Assembly (NCBI GenBank): GCA_023954375.1
Contig: JAMLIC010000001.1
Location: 186,001-250,000 of the forward strand
Source: Planctomycetota bacterium
Lineage (GTDB): Bacteria; Planctomycetota; J058
Reading direction: 5' to 3'
Length of the DNA: 64,000 bases
A model generated the notes under the pieces. That model was not told the origin of the DNA. It saw nothing but the letters and a program-made list of their open reading frames with translations, and made no database searches. This document shows positions 26,953 to 37,220 of the stretch, piece by piece (the stretch's first letter is position 1; each line of letters starts with the position of its first letter). The position numbers and the translations under genes were made by a program.

Positions 26953-27911
26953 TCACAGGGGCCCGACGCGCGGCCCCCGCCGCGGCTCCGGGACCGGCAC
27001 CCACAGGAGCTGGTCGAACGGGTCGAGCACGAGCCGGTGGAGGCGCGAGAGCAGCGTCGCGCCGGCCAGCGCCAGCGGGTAGCCGCGGCCGGCCAGGGTG
27101 CCCGAGCCGTGGACCACGAGCTCCACGCCCTCGATCCGCGCCGGGCCGAGCTCGAGCACGAGCCCCTCGGGGCCCTCGCCGCGGAGGACCTCCCGCCGCT
27201 CCGGGCCGGCGACGCCCCGCACCGTGATCGCGCCGGCCGCGACGAGCGCCACGCCGCGCGCGCGCAGGGCGTCGACCGCGGCCTGGTTCACGTCGAGGCG
27301 CGGCGCGGCCGTCAGGTAGGTCGCGCCCGTGTCGAGGCGGCAGGGCAGCCCGAGGCCGCCCACGCGGACGCCGACCGTGGGCAGGTTGATCGGCCAGGCG
27401 CAGGCCACCGCCTCGTGGCCCGGCGGCGGCGCCTGGCGCTCGGCCGGGAGGCGCAGCTCGAGGCGGGCGTTCGGCCAGTCGAACCAGACCTGGTAGCGCG
27501 CCAGGAGGTCGGTGCCCAGGAGCCCCGCCTGCGGCCGACCCGGCGCCGGGGGCGCGAAGCCGTCGTAGCGCTGCAGCGTGAGCACGGCGTCGCGGAAGAA
27601 CCCGCGGCCGAGGTCGAGCCGGTCGAGGACGCAGGTGTCGACGCTCAGGGCGCCCGTCGTCCCGGTGATCGTCGTCCCCTTGCCGGGGCGCCAGCGCGCG
27701 CCGCTCCGCTCGAGCCAGCCGCGGTCGACCCCCGAGGTGTTGGCGCCGGTGTCGACGAGGAACAGCCCGCGCGCCCCGCCCACGTCGAGCTCGACGTAGG
27801 GCGCGCCGTCCTTGAGCACGAGCGCGTAGGCGCCGGACGCGACCGGCGCCGCGTCCTGCGCGCGGGCGCTCGCGCCGAGCAGCGCGAGCAGGAGGAGCCC
27901 CGCCAGGGCCC

Positions 27912-27915
<4 letters not shown>
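26953..27915 (-). CDS. Exported protein with two retropepsin-like aspartyl protease domains
   Basis: A 320-residue protein with a signal peptide ([17 protein letters not shown]). Two retroviral-type aspartyl protease modules follow: the first with [14 protein letters not shown] and [16 protein letters not shown], the second with [14 protein letters not shown] and [17 protein letters not shown]. Each carries one D-T-G, so the two halves could form one pseudo-dimeric active site as in pepsins, or act separately. The GTG overlaps the fumarase TGA as GTGA, indicating coupled translation, though no functional link is obvious. Confidence 0.85.
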
Positions 27916-29552
<1,637 letters not shown>

Positions 29553-29580
29553 GACGGGCCTCCCTCCGCGACGGGCGGGG

Positions 29581-29586
29581 ATTCTA
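29581..29586 (-). promoter_or_regulatory. -10 element TAGAAT of the fumarase operon
   Basis: On the minus strand TAGAAT ends 28 nt before the fumarase ATG; the leader contains GGAGGGAGG. Confidence 0.5.
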
Positions 29587-29628
29587 AACGGCCTTGCGCG
29601 CCCGGGCCGGCCCGACGACGCTCACCCC

Positions 29629-30912
29629 ATGCACCGGCGCCTCCTCCTCGTCGCGCTGACCTTCGCCGCCGCGCTCTCCGGCTGCCCCGACGCGGGCCCG
29701 CGCTACGCCAGCCCCGACGAGGCCCGCGCCGCCGCCGCCGCCGCGCGCGACGAGGCCCTCGCCGCGCGCGACGCCCGCGATCCGGCGCGGGCCCAGGAGG
29801 CCGCCGACCGCGCCCAGGACGCGCTCAGGCAGGCCGAGGCGCTCGCGGGGGCGGCGCCCGTCGACACCACCACCTCGCCGCTCGGCGAGGTCCGGCGCGC
29901 GGCCCGCGAGGCCCGCGACCTCGCCCAGGAGGCCGACGAGCGGGCCCGCCTCGAGGCGCAGCGCGCCGGCCTCGTCGCCCGCGCCTACCGCGCGGGCCGC
30001 GCCGCGGCGCTCGCCGGCAGCTTCACCGCCCTGGGCCGCGCGGCGCGGCAGGCCGACGCGCGCGGCCTCGACGCCCTCCCCGAGCAGATCCGCGACGCGG
30101 CGCTCGCCGCGGGCCGCTGGGCGGAGGCGACCACGGGCCGCGCCCCGCGGCCCGACGGCGCGCCGGACTGGGCCGGGGTCGCGGCCGACATGGACGCGCT
30201 CGCCGCCGCGCCGCCCCGCGGGGTCGGGGTCTCCCTCACCCTGGGCTTCCTCGCGCTCGGCCGACCGAGGCTCGCCCTGCTCGAGGCGGACGCCCTCGAC
30301 CCGGCGGCGGCCGCCGACCCGACCGAGCGGCTGGCCCTGCACCTCCTCCGGGGGCTGGCCCTCAACGGCGCCGGCTACCGCCGCCTGGCGCTCCTCGAGG
30401 TCGAGGCCGGCCTCGACGGCTCGGGGCTGCGGGGCGTCGAGGTCGGGGGGCTGACGGTGAGCGCGGCCCAGCTCCTCGGCGGCGCTCACCTCGTCCTCGC
30501 CGCGCTCCACCTGCGCGAGGAGGACCACGCCGCGGCCGACCGCGAGCTGGCGCTCGCCCTGCGCGCCTGGCCGGAGAGCCCGGTGGCCACGTACCTCACC
30601 GGCGAGCGCCTCCTCGCCTCGGGCGAGCGCGAGCGCGCCGCCGCCTCGCTGGAGGCCGCGGTCGAGGGCGAGGGCGAGGACGCCGAGTGGCTGGCCGCCC
30701 AGCTCGCCGCGCGCGCCCGGGGGATCCGTGACGGGACGGTCGACGCCGACGACGGCCTCCTCGGCGACCCGGCCTTCCTCGCCCGCCTGGCCCTCCACGC
30801 CCTGTGGAAGGCCGCCGAGCGCTCGCCGCAGGCCGCGCGCGCGAGGGCCGAGGCCGACCGCGCGCGCGCGCTCTGCGCGGACCTGCTCGGCCGTCTGCCG
30901 CGGCTCGAGTGA
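29629..30912 (+). CDS. Helical lipoprotein, unknown function
   Basis: A 427-residue protein. LLLVALTFAAALSGC is a lipoprotein signal with a lipobox ending at the modified Cys, so it is membrane anchored outside the cytoplasm. The rest is strongly Ala/Arg/Glu rich and helical. A coiled-coil-like repeat (about 30-120) is followed by TPR-like pairs such as HLLRGLALNGAGYRRLALLEVEAGL and ADRELALALRAWPESPVATYLTGERLLASGERERAAASLEAAV. ATG 29629 is chosen because the signal peptide begins there; no ribosome binding site is seen. It may be a scaffold or assembly factor, but its function is not recognisable. Confidence 0.7.
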   Translation: MHRRLLLVALTFAAALSGCPDAGPRYASPDEARAAAAAARDEALAARDARDPARAQEAADRAQDALRQAEALAGAAPVDTTTSPLGEVRRAAREARDLAQEADERARLEAQRAGLVARAYRAGRAAALAGSFTALGRAARQADARGLDALPEQIRDAALAAGRWAEATTGRAPRPDGAPDWAGVAADMDALAAAPPRGVGVSLTLGFLALGRPRLALLEADALDPAAAADPTERLALHLLRGLALNGAGYRRLALLEVEAGLDGSGLRGVEVGGLTVSAAQLLGGAHLVLAALHLREEDHAAADRELALALRAWPESPVATYLTGERLLASGERERAAASLEAAVEGEGEDAEWLAAQLAARARGIRDGTVDADDGLLGDPAFLARLALHALWKAAERSPQAARARAEADRARALCADLLGRLPRLE

Positions 30913-30922
30913 GCAGCCCGCG

Positions 30923-32770
30923 CTACTTCTTCGGCTTGCCCAGGAACTTCCCCAGGAAGCTCTTCGCCTTGAGCATCATCTGCCCGCTCTTCAGCGTGCT
31001 CTCGAGGTCCGCCTCGAGCTGCTTGGCGCCGTGGTAGCGGTCGCGCTGCTTCTTCTCCAGGCACTTGAGGACGATCGCCGCCACCCCCTTCGGGATGTTC
31101 GGGTTCAGCTCGCAGGGGTCGCGCGGCTTCTCGCTGACCACCTGCTTGATGATCTGCCGCGGGTCCTTGCCCCCGAACGGCGGCTGCCCGGTGAGGAGGA
31201 AGTAGAGGCTCGCCCCGAGCGAGTAGATGTCGCTCGTGACGTTGACCTCGCCGTGCCCGCCGCGCGGCTGCGCCTGCTCGGGCGGCATGTACGACGGCGT
31301 GCCGAGGATCAGCCCCTTGTCGGCGCCCGACAGGTGCTCCGTGACCAGGCCGAAGTCGATCAGCAGCGCCTTGTAGGGCTGCGTCCGCTGGTCGAGCATG
31401 ACGTTCTGCGGCTTGAGGTCGCGGTGGTAGGTCCGCTGCGAGTGCACGTAGGCCAGCGCCGACGCGATCTCCTTCCCCACGCGCACGGCCAGGAGCGGCG
31501 GCATGGGGCCGTGCTTGAGCACGTGGGTGCGCGTCTCCGTGCCCTTGATCAGCTCCATCGAGTAGTACGTCAGCCCCTGCTCCACACCGGCGTCGAACAT
31601 GCGCACGATGTGGGGGTGGTCGAACCGGATGAGGACCTTGACCTCGTCGAGGAACCGCTGCGTCTCGCGCGGGTCGGCCTTGTTCTCGAGCATGACCTTG
31701 AGGGCCAGGTTCCCCTCGTAGCCGCGCTCGCGCGCCAGCGACTTGATCACCCCGCCCGGCTCGACCTCGAGCACCACGCCGAAGGCGCCGCGCGCGATCT
31801 CGGTGACGACCTTGTAGTCGCCGATCGAGAAGCCGTCGAAGCCCTGGCGCATCTTCAGCCGGCGCTGGAACTCGTCGCGCGTGAGCGGCCCCCCGCCCTT
31901 CTTCGACTTGACGCCCGGCATCAGCCGGTTGCTCTTCTGCTGCTCGGTGGGGCTCACGTCGCGCCCGAGGCGCAGGTCGAGCTCGATCGGCCCGGTGTCG
32001 GACTTCTTCGGCTCGTCCTTCAGGACCAGCGTGGGCTCGGCGTAGATGTCGTCGCCCGAGGCGTCCTTCAGCACCAGCGTCGACTGGCTCAGGATCGCGT
32101 CCTCGTCCTCCGGCGGCGGCTCGGCCAGGACGAGCGTCGGCTCGGCGAAGATCGCCTCCTCGTCGTCGCCCGCCGCCGCGTCCTCCTTCAGGACGATCGT
32201 CGGCTCGGCGAAGATCGCCTCCTCCTCCGAGGACTCCGTGAGGACGACCGGCGGCGGGTCCTCGTCGCGCAGGACCATCGTCGGCTGCGCCAGCAGGCGC
32301 GCCTCGTCGTCGGGCTCGTCGCGCAGGCGGAGCGTCGGCTCCTCGTACGGGTCGGTCGTGTCGTCGGAGGCGGTGGGGTCGAAGCCGTCGTCCGGGACGC
32401 GGAGCACGTCGGTGCTCGCCCCCATGACCTCCTCGTCGTCACCAGGCACGGCGAGGGCCTCGTCATCGTCGGCCGGCAGCGGGAGCAGGTCCGAGTCGGA
32501 GAGGTCGCGGCCCGCCCGGCTGGCCCGCGCCGCCCCGGGGACGGGCAGCGGCTCGAGCCGCGGCGCCCCGGGCTGCCGGAGCCGCTGGTTGAACTCGGTC
32601 ACCAGCCGGAGCCGGGCGGCGGCGTCGATCAGCCCGCCCTCCTCGAGGACGCGGTCGAGCGACCGGCCGGGGTGGAGCATCGCGAGCTTGAGCGCCCGGT
32701 TCAACCCGCCGGCGTCGACCAGGCGCAGGGCGAGCGCCAGCTTGGCCAGGACCTCGTCGCGGCGGTCCAC
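30923..32770 (-). CDS. Ser/Thr kinase with N-terminal PTLVL-motif array
   Basis: A 615-residue soluble kinase. Residues about 1-60 form a helical domain (LAKLALALRLVDAGG...LDRVLEEGGLIDAAARL) similar to segments in two other proteins of the window. An acidic region (about 85-260) holds six variants of EPTLVLKD. The kinase domain (about 315-580) has a degenerate Gly loop [31 protein letters not shown], and GTPSYMPPEQ with SDIYSLGASLYFLLTG. There is no transmembrane helix, and the C-terminus is a basic Lys-rich tail. The GTG start is one base after the PEGA lipoprotein stop, so the two are co-transcribed. Confidence 0.9.
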   Translation of the reverse strand: MDRRDEVLAKLALALRLVDAGGLNRALKLAMLHPGRSLDRVLEEGGLIDAAARLRLVTEFNQRLRQPGAPRLEPLPVPGAARASRAGRDLSDSDLLPLPADDDEALAVPGDDEEVMGASTDVLRVPDDGFDPTASDDTTDPYEEPTLRLRDEPDDEARLLAQPTMVLRDEDPPPVVLTESSEEEAIFAEPTIVLKEDAAAGDDEEAIFAEPTLVLAEPPPEDEDAILSQSTLVLKDASGDDIYAEPTLVLKDEPKKSDTGPIELDLRLGRDVSPTEQQKSNRLMPGVKSKKGGGPLTRDEFQRRLKMRQGFDGFSIGDYKVVTEIARGAFGVVLEVEPGGVIKSLARERGYEGNLALKVMLENKADPRETQRFLDEVKVLIRFDHPHIVRMFDAGVEQGLTYYSMELIKGTETRTHVLKHGPMPPLLAVRVGKEIASALAYVHSQRTYHRDLKPQNVMLDQRTQPYKALLIDFGLVTEHLSGADKGLILGTPSYMPPEQAQPRGGHGEVNVTSDIYSLGASLYFLLTGQPPFGGKDPRQIIKQVVSEKPRDPCELNPNIPKGVAAIVLKCLEKKQRDRYHGAKQLEADLESTLKSGQMMLKAKSFLGKFLGKPKK

Positions 32771-32771
32771 G

Positions 32772-33173
32772 TCAGCGGACCTCTTCGTCGGCCAGGGTCG
32801 CGTGCGGCGCCGGCCCGCCGGCGGTCGGCGCGGGCTCCGGCTCGAGCGGGGCGAAGATCGCGCCCGGGACGACGTCGCCGAAGAACGGCGTGAGGATGAT
32901 CAGCGGGCTGAGGAAGATCAGGCTCGAGAGCAGGTTCCAGGTCGTGCCCGGCCCCCACTCGGTCTCGACCGTCTCGACGTAGGGCCGGTAACCAGGCAGC
33001 TTCACCTCGACCACGTACTCGCAGCCGATCACCGTCGAGGCCTTGAACTTGCACGGGGTCCGCCCGACGCGCTCGCCGTCGACGAACACCTCGGCGCCAT
33101 ACGGCGCCGAGTGGACCGTGACGCTCTGGCAGCCCACGAGCAAGGCGAGCAGGACCACCCACAACCGGCGCAT
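32772..33173 (-). CDS. PEGA-domain lipoprotein
   Basis: A 133-residue lipoprotein. LWVVLLALLVGC is the signal with the lipobox Cys. A PEGA domain follows (VTVHSAPYGAEVFVDGERVGRTPCKFKA...VEVKLPGYRPYVETVE), a beta-rich surface module often linked to protein kinases. The C-terminal part has a hydrophobic stretch (LLSSLIFLSPLIILTPFFG) and a Pro/Ala tail. It is the first gene of an operon with a soluble kinase, suggesting a kinase partner or substrate. No ribosome binding site; a -10 lies 6 nt before the ATG. Confidence 0.8.
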   Translation of the reverse strand: MRRLWVVLLALLVGCQSVTVHSAPYGAEVFVDGERVGRTPCKFKASTVIGCEYVVEVKLPGYRPYVETVETEWGPGTTWNLLSSLIFLSPLIILTPFFGDVVPGAIFAPLEPEPAPTAGGPAPHATLADEEVR

Positions 33174-33179
33174 GGGAGG

Positions 33180-33185
33180 AGGGTA
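33180..33185 (-). promoter_or_regulatory. -10 element TACCCT of the PEGA-kinase operon, leaderless
   Basis: On the minus strand TACCCT ends 6 nt before the PEGA gene ATG; the six intervening bases are CCTCCC, which is not a ribosome binding site. Confidence 0.5.
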
Positions 33186-33249
33186 GCGCAACGGCGGGGC
33201 GTTGGCGAGGCCGCCGGCGCGAGCGGTGGTCCGGCGCTCCCGCCCCTGG

Positions 33250-33255
33250 TACACT
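33250..33255 (+). promoter_or_regulatory. -10 element TACACT of the zinc-ribbon kinase gene
   Basis: TACACT ends 29 nt before ATG 33285, and GGGGTGGA lies just upstream of the start, so this is a conventional leadered promoter divergent from the PEGA operon. Confidence 0.45.
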
Positions 33256-33284
33256 CGCCGCCGGGCCACGACCCCCGGGGTGGA

Positions 33285-34979
33285 ATGTCCGAGCTGAGCC
33301 CGCCGTGCGCGTGCGGCTCGACCGTGGAGGTGACCACGGTCGAGGTGGTCCAGACCACCCGCTGCCCCCGCTGCGCCGCCGAGGGGGTCGCCCGGCGCGC
33401 CTACGCCCTCGGCAAGGGCGAGCTCCCGCCCGACCTGACGCCGCTGCGCAACCTGGCGCGGCGCCAGCTCTCGACCAACGACACCGTGGACCTCGGCCCC
33501 CTGGGGGCGCCCGCCGCGGTCACCCGCCCGCCCCCCCTCGCGGCCGAGGAGAGCGAGCCCTTCATCCACTTCGAGGACTCCGGCTCGATCGGCCTCCCCC
33601 GGCGCGCGCCCGACGCCACCGCGCGCGTCGAGGAGCCGTCGGCGCCGATCCTCCCCGTCAACACCCCCCTGGGCGTCTACCGGATCCTCGCCGTCCTCGG
33701 CCAGGGCGGCATGGGCGTGGTCTACAAGGCGCACGACACCTCGCTCGACCGCTTCGTGGCGCTCAAGGTCCTCAATCCGGACCTGTGCAAGAACCAGCAG
33801 TTCATCGAGCGCTTCGAGCGCGAGGCGAAGGCCTGCGCGGCCCTGTCGCACCCGAACATCACGCACATCTACGCGATCGACCGCCAGCGCCACTACTTCG
33901 TCATGGAGCTCGTCGAGGGCGAGAACCTGGCCGACCTCGTCAAGCGCGTGGGCCCGCTCCCCGTGACGAGGGCGATCGACTGCACGCGCCAGGCGGCGCG
34001 CGGCCTGCGCGCCGGCGCGGCGCTGGGGATCATCCATCGCGACATCAAGCCCTCGAACCTGCTCGTCAGCGCCGAGGGCCAGGTGAAGATCACCGACTTC
34101 GGCCTGGCGAAGGCGTTCATCGACCGCAACCCCGGCCTGACCTCGACGGGCGTGGTCATGGGGACGCCGCTGTTCATGTCGCCCGAGCAGGGCCGCGGCA
34201 GCCCGATCGATGCCCGCTCCGACATCTACTCGCTCGGGGCGACCCTCTTCTTCATGCTCTACGGCTGCCCGCCCCACGAGGCCGACTCGCCGATCGCCAT
34301 CATCCTCAAGCACCTGAGCGACCCGGTGACCTTCCCCGAGCGGGCCGACGTGCCGGAGGGCGTCAAGGCGCTCGTGGCCCGCATGATGGAGAAGGACGTC
34401 GGCCGCCGTGTCGCCGACTACGACGCGCTCCTCGCCGACCTCGACCGCCTCGACCGCGGCGAGGCGCTGGCGGCGGAGACCCCGCGACGGGTCGTGGTCC
34501 TCCAGCCGCGGCCGACGACGCGCACGCGCAGCATGTTCAAGGCCGGCAAGCTGTCGGTCGCGCGCACGAACCTCAAGCTGGGGCGGAAGGACAAGGCCGT
34601 GTCGCTCCTCGAGGAGGCGCTGGCCGACGGCGACCCGGCGCTGCGCACCGAGGCGGCCACGCTGCTCATCGAGATCTACGAGGAGCAGCAGGACGTCGAC
34701 GGCGTGCGCCGCATGGCCGAGGCGATCCTGCAGGACCCGAAGGACCCGGCGCTGGGCGCGTTCGCCTCCTGGAAGCTGGCGGCCCTCGAGGAGCGCGCCG
34801 CCCTCGCCGCGGTCAAGCGGGCGCTGGCCCGCTACGAGGCGATCCTCAAGGAGCCGCCCGACGACCTGCCCCGCGCGGTGATCGAGCAGCAGGTCAAGCG
34901 CCTGCGCGCGAACCTGGTCCAGACCGAGCGCGAGGCCGGGGCCACGCAGGTGCTGCTGGGGACCAAGACGCCGGTGTGA
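33285..34979 (+). CDS. Ser/Thr kinase with N-terminal zinc-ribbon-like segment and helical tail
   Basis: A 564-residue soluble kinase. The N-terminus has paired cysteines (CACG and CPRCA, about 8-32) resembling a zinc ribbon. A linker follows, then a full kinase domain (about 128-385): GQGGMGVVYKA, VALKVL, HRDIKPSN, DFGL, GTPLFMSPEQ and SDIYSLGATLFFMLYG. The C-terminal 160 residues are helical and TPR-like (GRKDKAVSLLEEALADGDPALRTEAATLLIEIYEE). There is no membrane helix. It is divergent from the PEGA-kinase pair. A repeat-rich 580-bp region follows it. Confidence 0.9.
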   Translation: MSELSPPCACGSTVEVTTVEVVQTTRCPRCAAEGVARRAYALGKGELPPDLTPLRNLARRQLSTNDTVDLGPLGAPAAVTRPPPLAAEESEPFIHFEDSGSIGLPRRAPDATARVEEPSAPILPVNTPLGVYRILAVLGQGGMGVVYKAHDTSLDRFVALKVLNPDLCKNQQFIERFEREAKACAALSHPNITHIYAIDRQRHYFVMELVEGENLADLVKRVGPLPVTRAIDCTRQAARGLRAGAALGIIHRDIKPSNLLVSAEGQVKITDFGLAKAFIDRNPGLTSTGVVMGTPLFMSPEQGRGSPIDARSDIYSLGATLFFMLYGCPPHEADSPIAIILKHLSDPVTFPERADVPEGVKALVARMMEKDVGRRVADYDALLADLDRLDRGEALAAETPRRVVVLQPRPTTRTRSMFKAGKLSVARTNLKLGRKDKAVSLLEEALADGDPALRTEAATLLIEIYEEQQDVDGVRRMAEAILQDPKDPALGAFASWKLAALEERAALAAVKRALARYEAILKEPPDDLPRAVIEQQVKRLRANLVQTEREAGATQVLLGTKTPV

Positions 34980-35019
34980 TCGTGGCTGCGGCCGAGGATG
35001 GCGGGCGCTGCGGTGCGTC

Positions 35020-35074
35020 GGGGGGGGGGGGGGGGGCCCCCCCCCCCCCCCCCCCGCGGGGGGGGGGCGGGGGG
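35020..35074. repeat. Homopolymer block: G17, C19, G10 and G6 runs
   Basis: A run of 17 G is followed directly by 19 C, then further G runs. Such a perfect G/C snap-back is rare in genomes and could be an assembly or polishing artefact, or a hard-to-sequence hairpin. It should not be interpreted functionally without read support. Confidence 0.6.
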
Positions 35075-35165
35075 CGCCCTCGCCTTCGCGCCGCATCGCC
35101 CGCCCTCCTCCGCCTCGCCTGAGGCTCTGGCTGCGCAAGCGCGGTGAGGTGTGCGCGGAGGCGGT

Positions 35166-35189
35166 CCGGCCGTCTGCCAGGACGGCCGG
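35166..35189 (+). terminator. Stem-loop downstream of the zinc-ribbon kinase gene
   Basis: A 9-bp perfect stem (CCGGCCGTC with GACGGCCGG) and a 6-nt loop, about 190 nt after the kinase stop. There is no U tract, so its terminator role is uncertain. Confidence 0.35.
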
Positions 35190-35317
35190 TCGCGTCGCAA
35201 CACGCCAGGTGGACCATCAACGGTCCGTCGAGGACCGGGGGGCTTGACACCGGGTGTCTCGGTCGGCGGCCAGGAGGCCGCCCTCCCTCGCCTTCGGCCG
35301 ACACGCCCTGCCCTCCT

Positions 35318-35452
35318 CGGCCTCGCCTGACGCTCCTGCCGGTCGCGCGGGGAGGGACGATCGGGAGCGTCGTGGGGCCTCGGGAGGCGGCCTCGCCTGA
35401 CGCTCCTGCTCCGGGTCGCGCGGGGAGGGACGATCGGGAGCGTCGTGGGGCC
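35318..35452. repeat. Tandem duplication of a 62-65 bp unit containing an inverted repeat
   Basis: Units at 35318-35379 and 35388-35452 are nearly identical apart from a 3-nt indel. Each contains GACGCTCC near its start and the inverse GGAGCGTC near its end, so each could fold as a cruciform or hairpin. A related CGCCTCGCCTGA stretch occurs once more near 35110. Confidence 0.7.
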
Positions 35453-35560
35453 GAGGGGCGGCTCGCCGCGTCGCGCGCGCGCGGACTGCCCGTCGACACG
35501 GGCCCCTCCTCCGCCGAGAATCGGGAGACAGGCAGGCCGGGGCGGCGCGTCCCGGGTGCC

Positions 35561-37204
35561 ATGCCCACCACCAGAGCCGAAAGCCCCCGCTTGAGCGACC
35601 ACCCCGACGACCTCTACGACGCCGACGACGCCCCCGCGCCGAAGGCCCCGCCCCGCGACCGCCACACGCCCCAGCCGACCGCGCCGAAGGTCGAGCGCGC
35701 CGTCCTGGCCGCCGTCCTCGACAAGGACAAGCGCACCGACGACCCGCGGGCGAAGAAGGACGACCCCCTCGAGGAGCTCGCCTCGCTGGCCAAGACCGCC
35801 GGCGTCCAGGTGGCGCCCGAGCGCGTCATCCAGCGCCGCGAGCGGCCCGACGTGGCCACCTACCTGGGCAAGGGCAGCGTCGAGCGCCTGGGCGAGGTCG
35901 TCGCGCAGGAGGGCGCCAACGTCGTCATCTTCGACAACGACCTGACCCCGGGCCAGCGGCGCAACCTCGAGAAGGTCATCAAGGTCAAGATCATCGACCG
36001 GACCGAGCTGATCCTCGACATCTTCGCCCAGCACGCGCGCAGCACGCAGGCGCGGCTGCAGGTGGAGCTGGCGCAGCTCGAGTACTCGCTCCCGCGCCTG
36101 CGGGGCCTGTGGACCCACCTCGACACCGGCGTCGGCCGCCGCGCCGCGGGCGAGAAGCAGCTCGAGGTCGACAAGCGCCTGCTCAGGATCCGCATCCAGG
36201 AGATCAAGCGCGAGCTGGAGCAGATCCGCCGGCGCAAGGAGCGGCAGGTCAAGGCGCGCGAGCTGTTCACGGTGGCCATCGTCGGCTACACGAACGCCGG
36301 CAAGTCGACGCTCATGAACCGGCTCACCCGCGCCGAGGTCTACGTGGCCGACAAGCTGTTCGCCACGCTCGACACGCGCACCAAGCCCTGGGAGGTCGGC
36401 CCGAACCGCGTCGTGCTCCTCTCGGACACGGTCGGGTTCATCCGCCAGCTCCCGCACCACCTCGTCGAGTCGTTCCACGCGACCCTCGAGGAGGTGATCA
36501 CCGCCGACCTGCTCCTGCACGTGGTCGACGCCAGCGACCCGGGCGCCCTCGACCAGGTCAAGGCCGTGCGCGACGTGCTCGAGAGCCTGGGCGCGGGCGA
36601 CAAGCCCGAGCTCATGGTCCTCAACAAGGTCGACCGCGTCGAGCAGCCCGAGCTGCTGCCCTACCTCGAGCGCCGCTTCGCCCGCTCGGTGCGCGTCTCG
36701 GCGATCACGGGGCAGGGGAGCGACGCGCTGCGCGGGCTCGTCAACGAGGCCGCCGCCGCGCGCGAGGGGCGCTGGCGCCTCGAGGTCGACGTGCGCGAGG
36801 GGGCGGCGCTCGCCTGGCTCGAGGGCCAGGCAGAGATCATCTCGCGCGAGCTGATCGACGAGACCCTGCGCTTCGAGGTGCGCTGCGGCGACTGGGTGAT
36901 CGCCGCCGTCCGCTCGAAGGCGCGAGAGCGCGACGGGCTGCGGATCGAGCGCCTCGACGCGCCCGCGGCGGTCGGCCTGGCGACCGACGGCCCGCGCCGC
37001 GACGTCGACGACGACGGCCTGCCGGTGACGCCGGCGGTCGTCGCGGCGCCGCTCGACGACCTCGACGCGCTCGACGACGAGCCGGCGGCCGCCGACGAGG
37101 TCGCCGACGACGAGGACGACGAGGCGCCGCGGTCGGCCGCCGCCGGCGGGGTCACGGCGCCCCTGCGCAGCCTGCACCGGCACCGCAAGCGCCGGCGGCA
37201 GTAG
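35561..37204 (+). CDS. hflX: GTPase HflX
   Basis: A 547-residue ribosome-associated GTPase that splits stalled or stressed 70S ribosomes. The N-terminal HflX domain (about 80-220) has TYLGKGSVERL, VVIFDNDLTPGQRRNLE and RTELILDIFAQHARSTQARLQVELAQLEY. The G domain has GYTNAGKST (P-loop), DTVGF (G3) and NKVD (G4). An acidic, Ala-rich C-terminal extension of about 80 residues ends in a basic RHRKRRRQ tail. The N-terminus also has about 75 extra low-complexity residues. ATG 35561 is the first start after the repeat region, and the true start may be internal. Confidence 0.94.
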   Translation: MPTTRAESPRLSDHPDDLYDADDAPAPKAPPRDRHTPQPTAPKVERAVLAAVLDKDKRTDDPRAKKDDPLEELASLAKTAGVQVAPERVIQRRERPDVATYLGKGSVERLGEVVAQEGANVVIFDNDLTPGQRRNLEKVIKVKIIDRTELILDIFAQHARSTQARLQVELAQLEYSLPRLRGLWTHLDTGVGRRAAGEKQLEVDKRLLRIRIQEIKRELEQIRRRKERQVKARELFTVAIVGYTNAGKSTLMNRLTRAEVYVADKLFATLDTRTKPWEVGPNRVVLLSDTVGFIRQLPHHLVESFHATLEEVITADLLLHVVDASDPGALDQVKAVRDVLESLGAGDKPELMVLNKVDRVEQPELLPYLERRFARSVRVSAITGQGSDALRGLVNEAAAAREGRWRLEVDVREGAALAWLEGQAEIISRELIDETLRFEVRCGDWVIAAVRSKARERDGLRIERLDAPAAVGLATDGPRRDVDDDGLPVTPAVVAAPLDDLDALDDEPAAADEVADDEDDEAPRSAAAGGVTAPLRSLHRHRKRRRQ

Positions 37205-37220
37205 CGCGCGGGCGCGGCGC

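Larger units (their letters stand above)
34980..35560. other. 581-base gene-free region rich in repeats
   Basis: Between the kinase and hflX there is no convincing gene. It contains a post-stop motif shared with two other sites (from 34980), homopolymer runs (35020-35074), a 9-bp hairpin (35166-35189), TTGACA near 35245 within the small palindrome GACACCGGGTGTC, and two 62-65 bp tandem units (35318-35452). The hflX ribosome binding site is not obvious. Part of this may be assembly noise. Confidence 0.5.

Noticed and set aside
35020..35074. G-quadruplex regulatory element
   Set aside because: The G17-C19 snap-back is more plausibly an assembly artefact or hairpin, and no gene start is close enough to be controlled by it.
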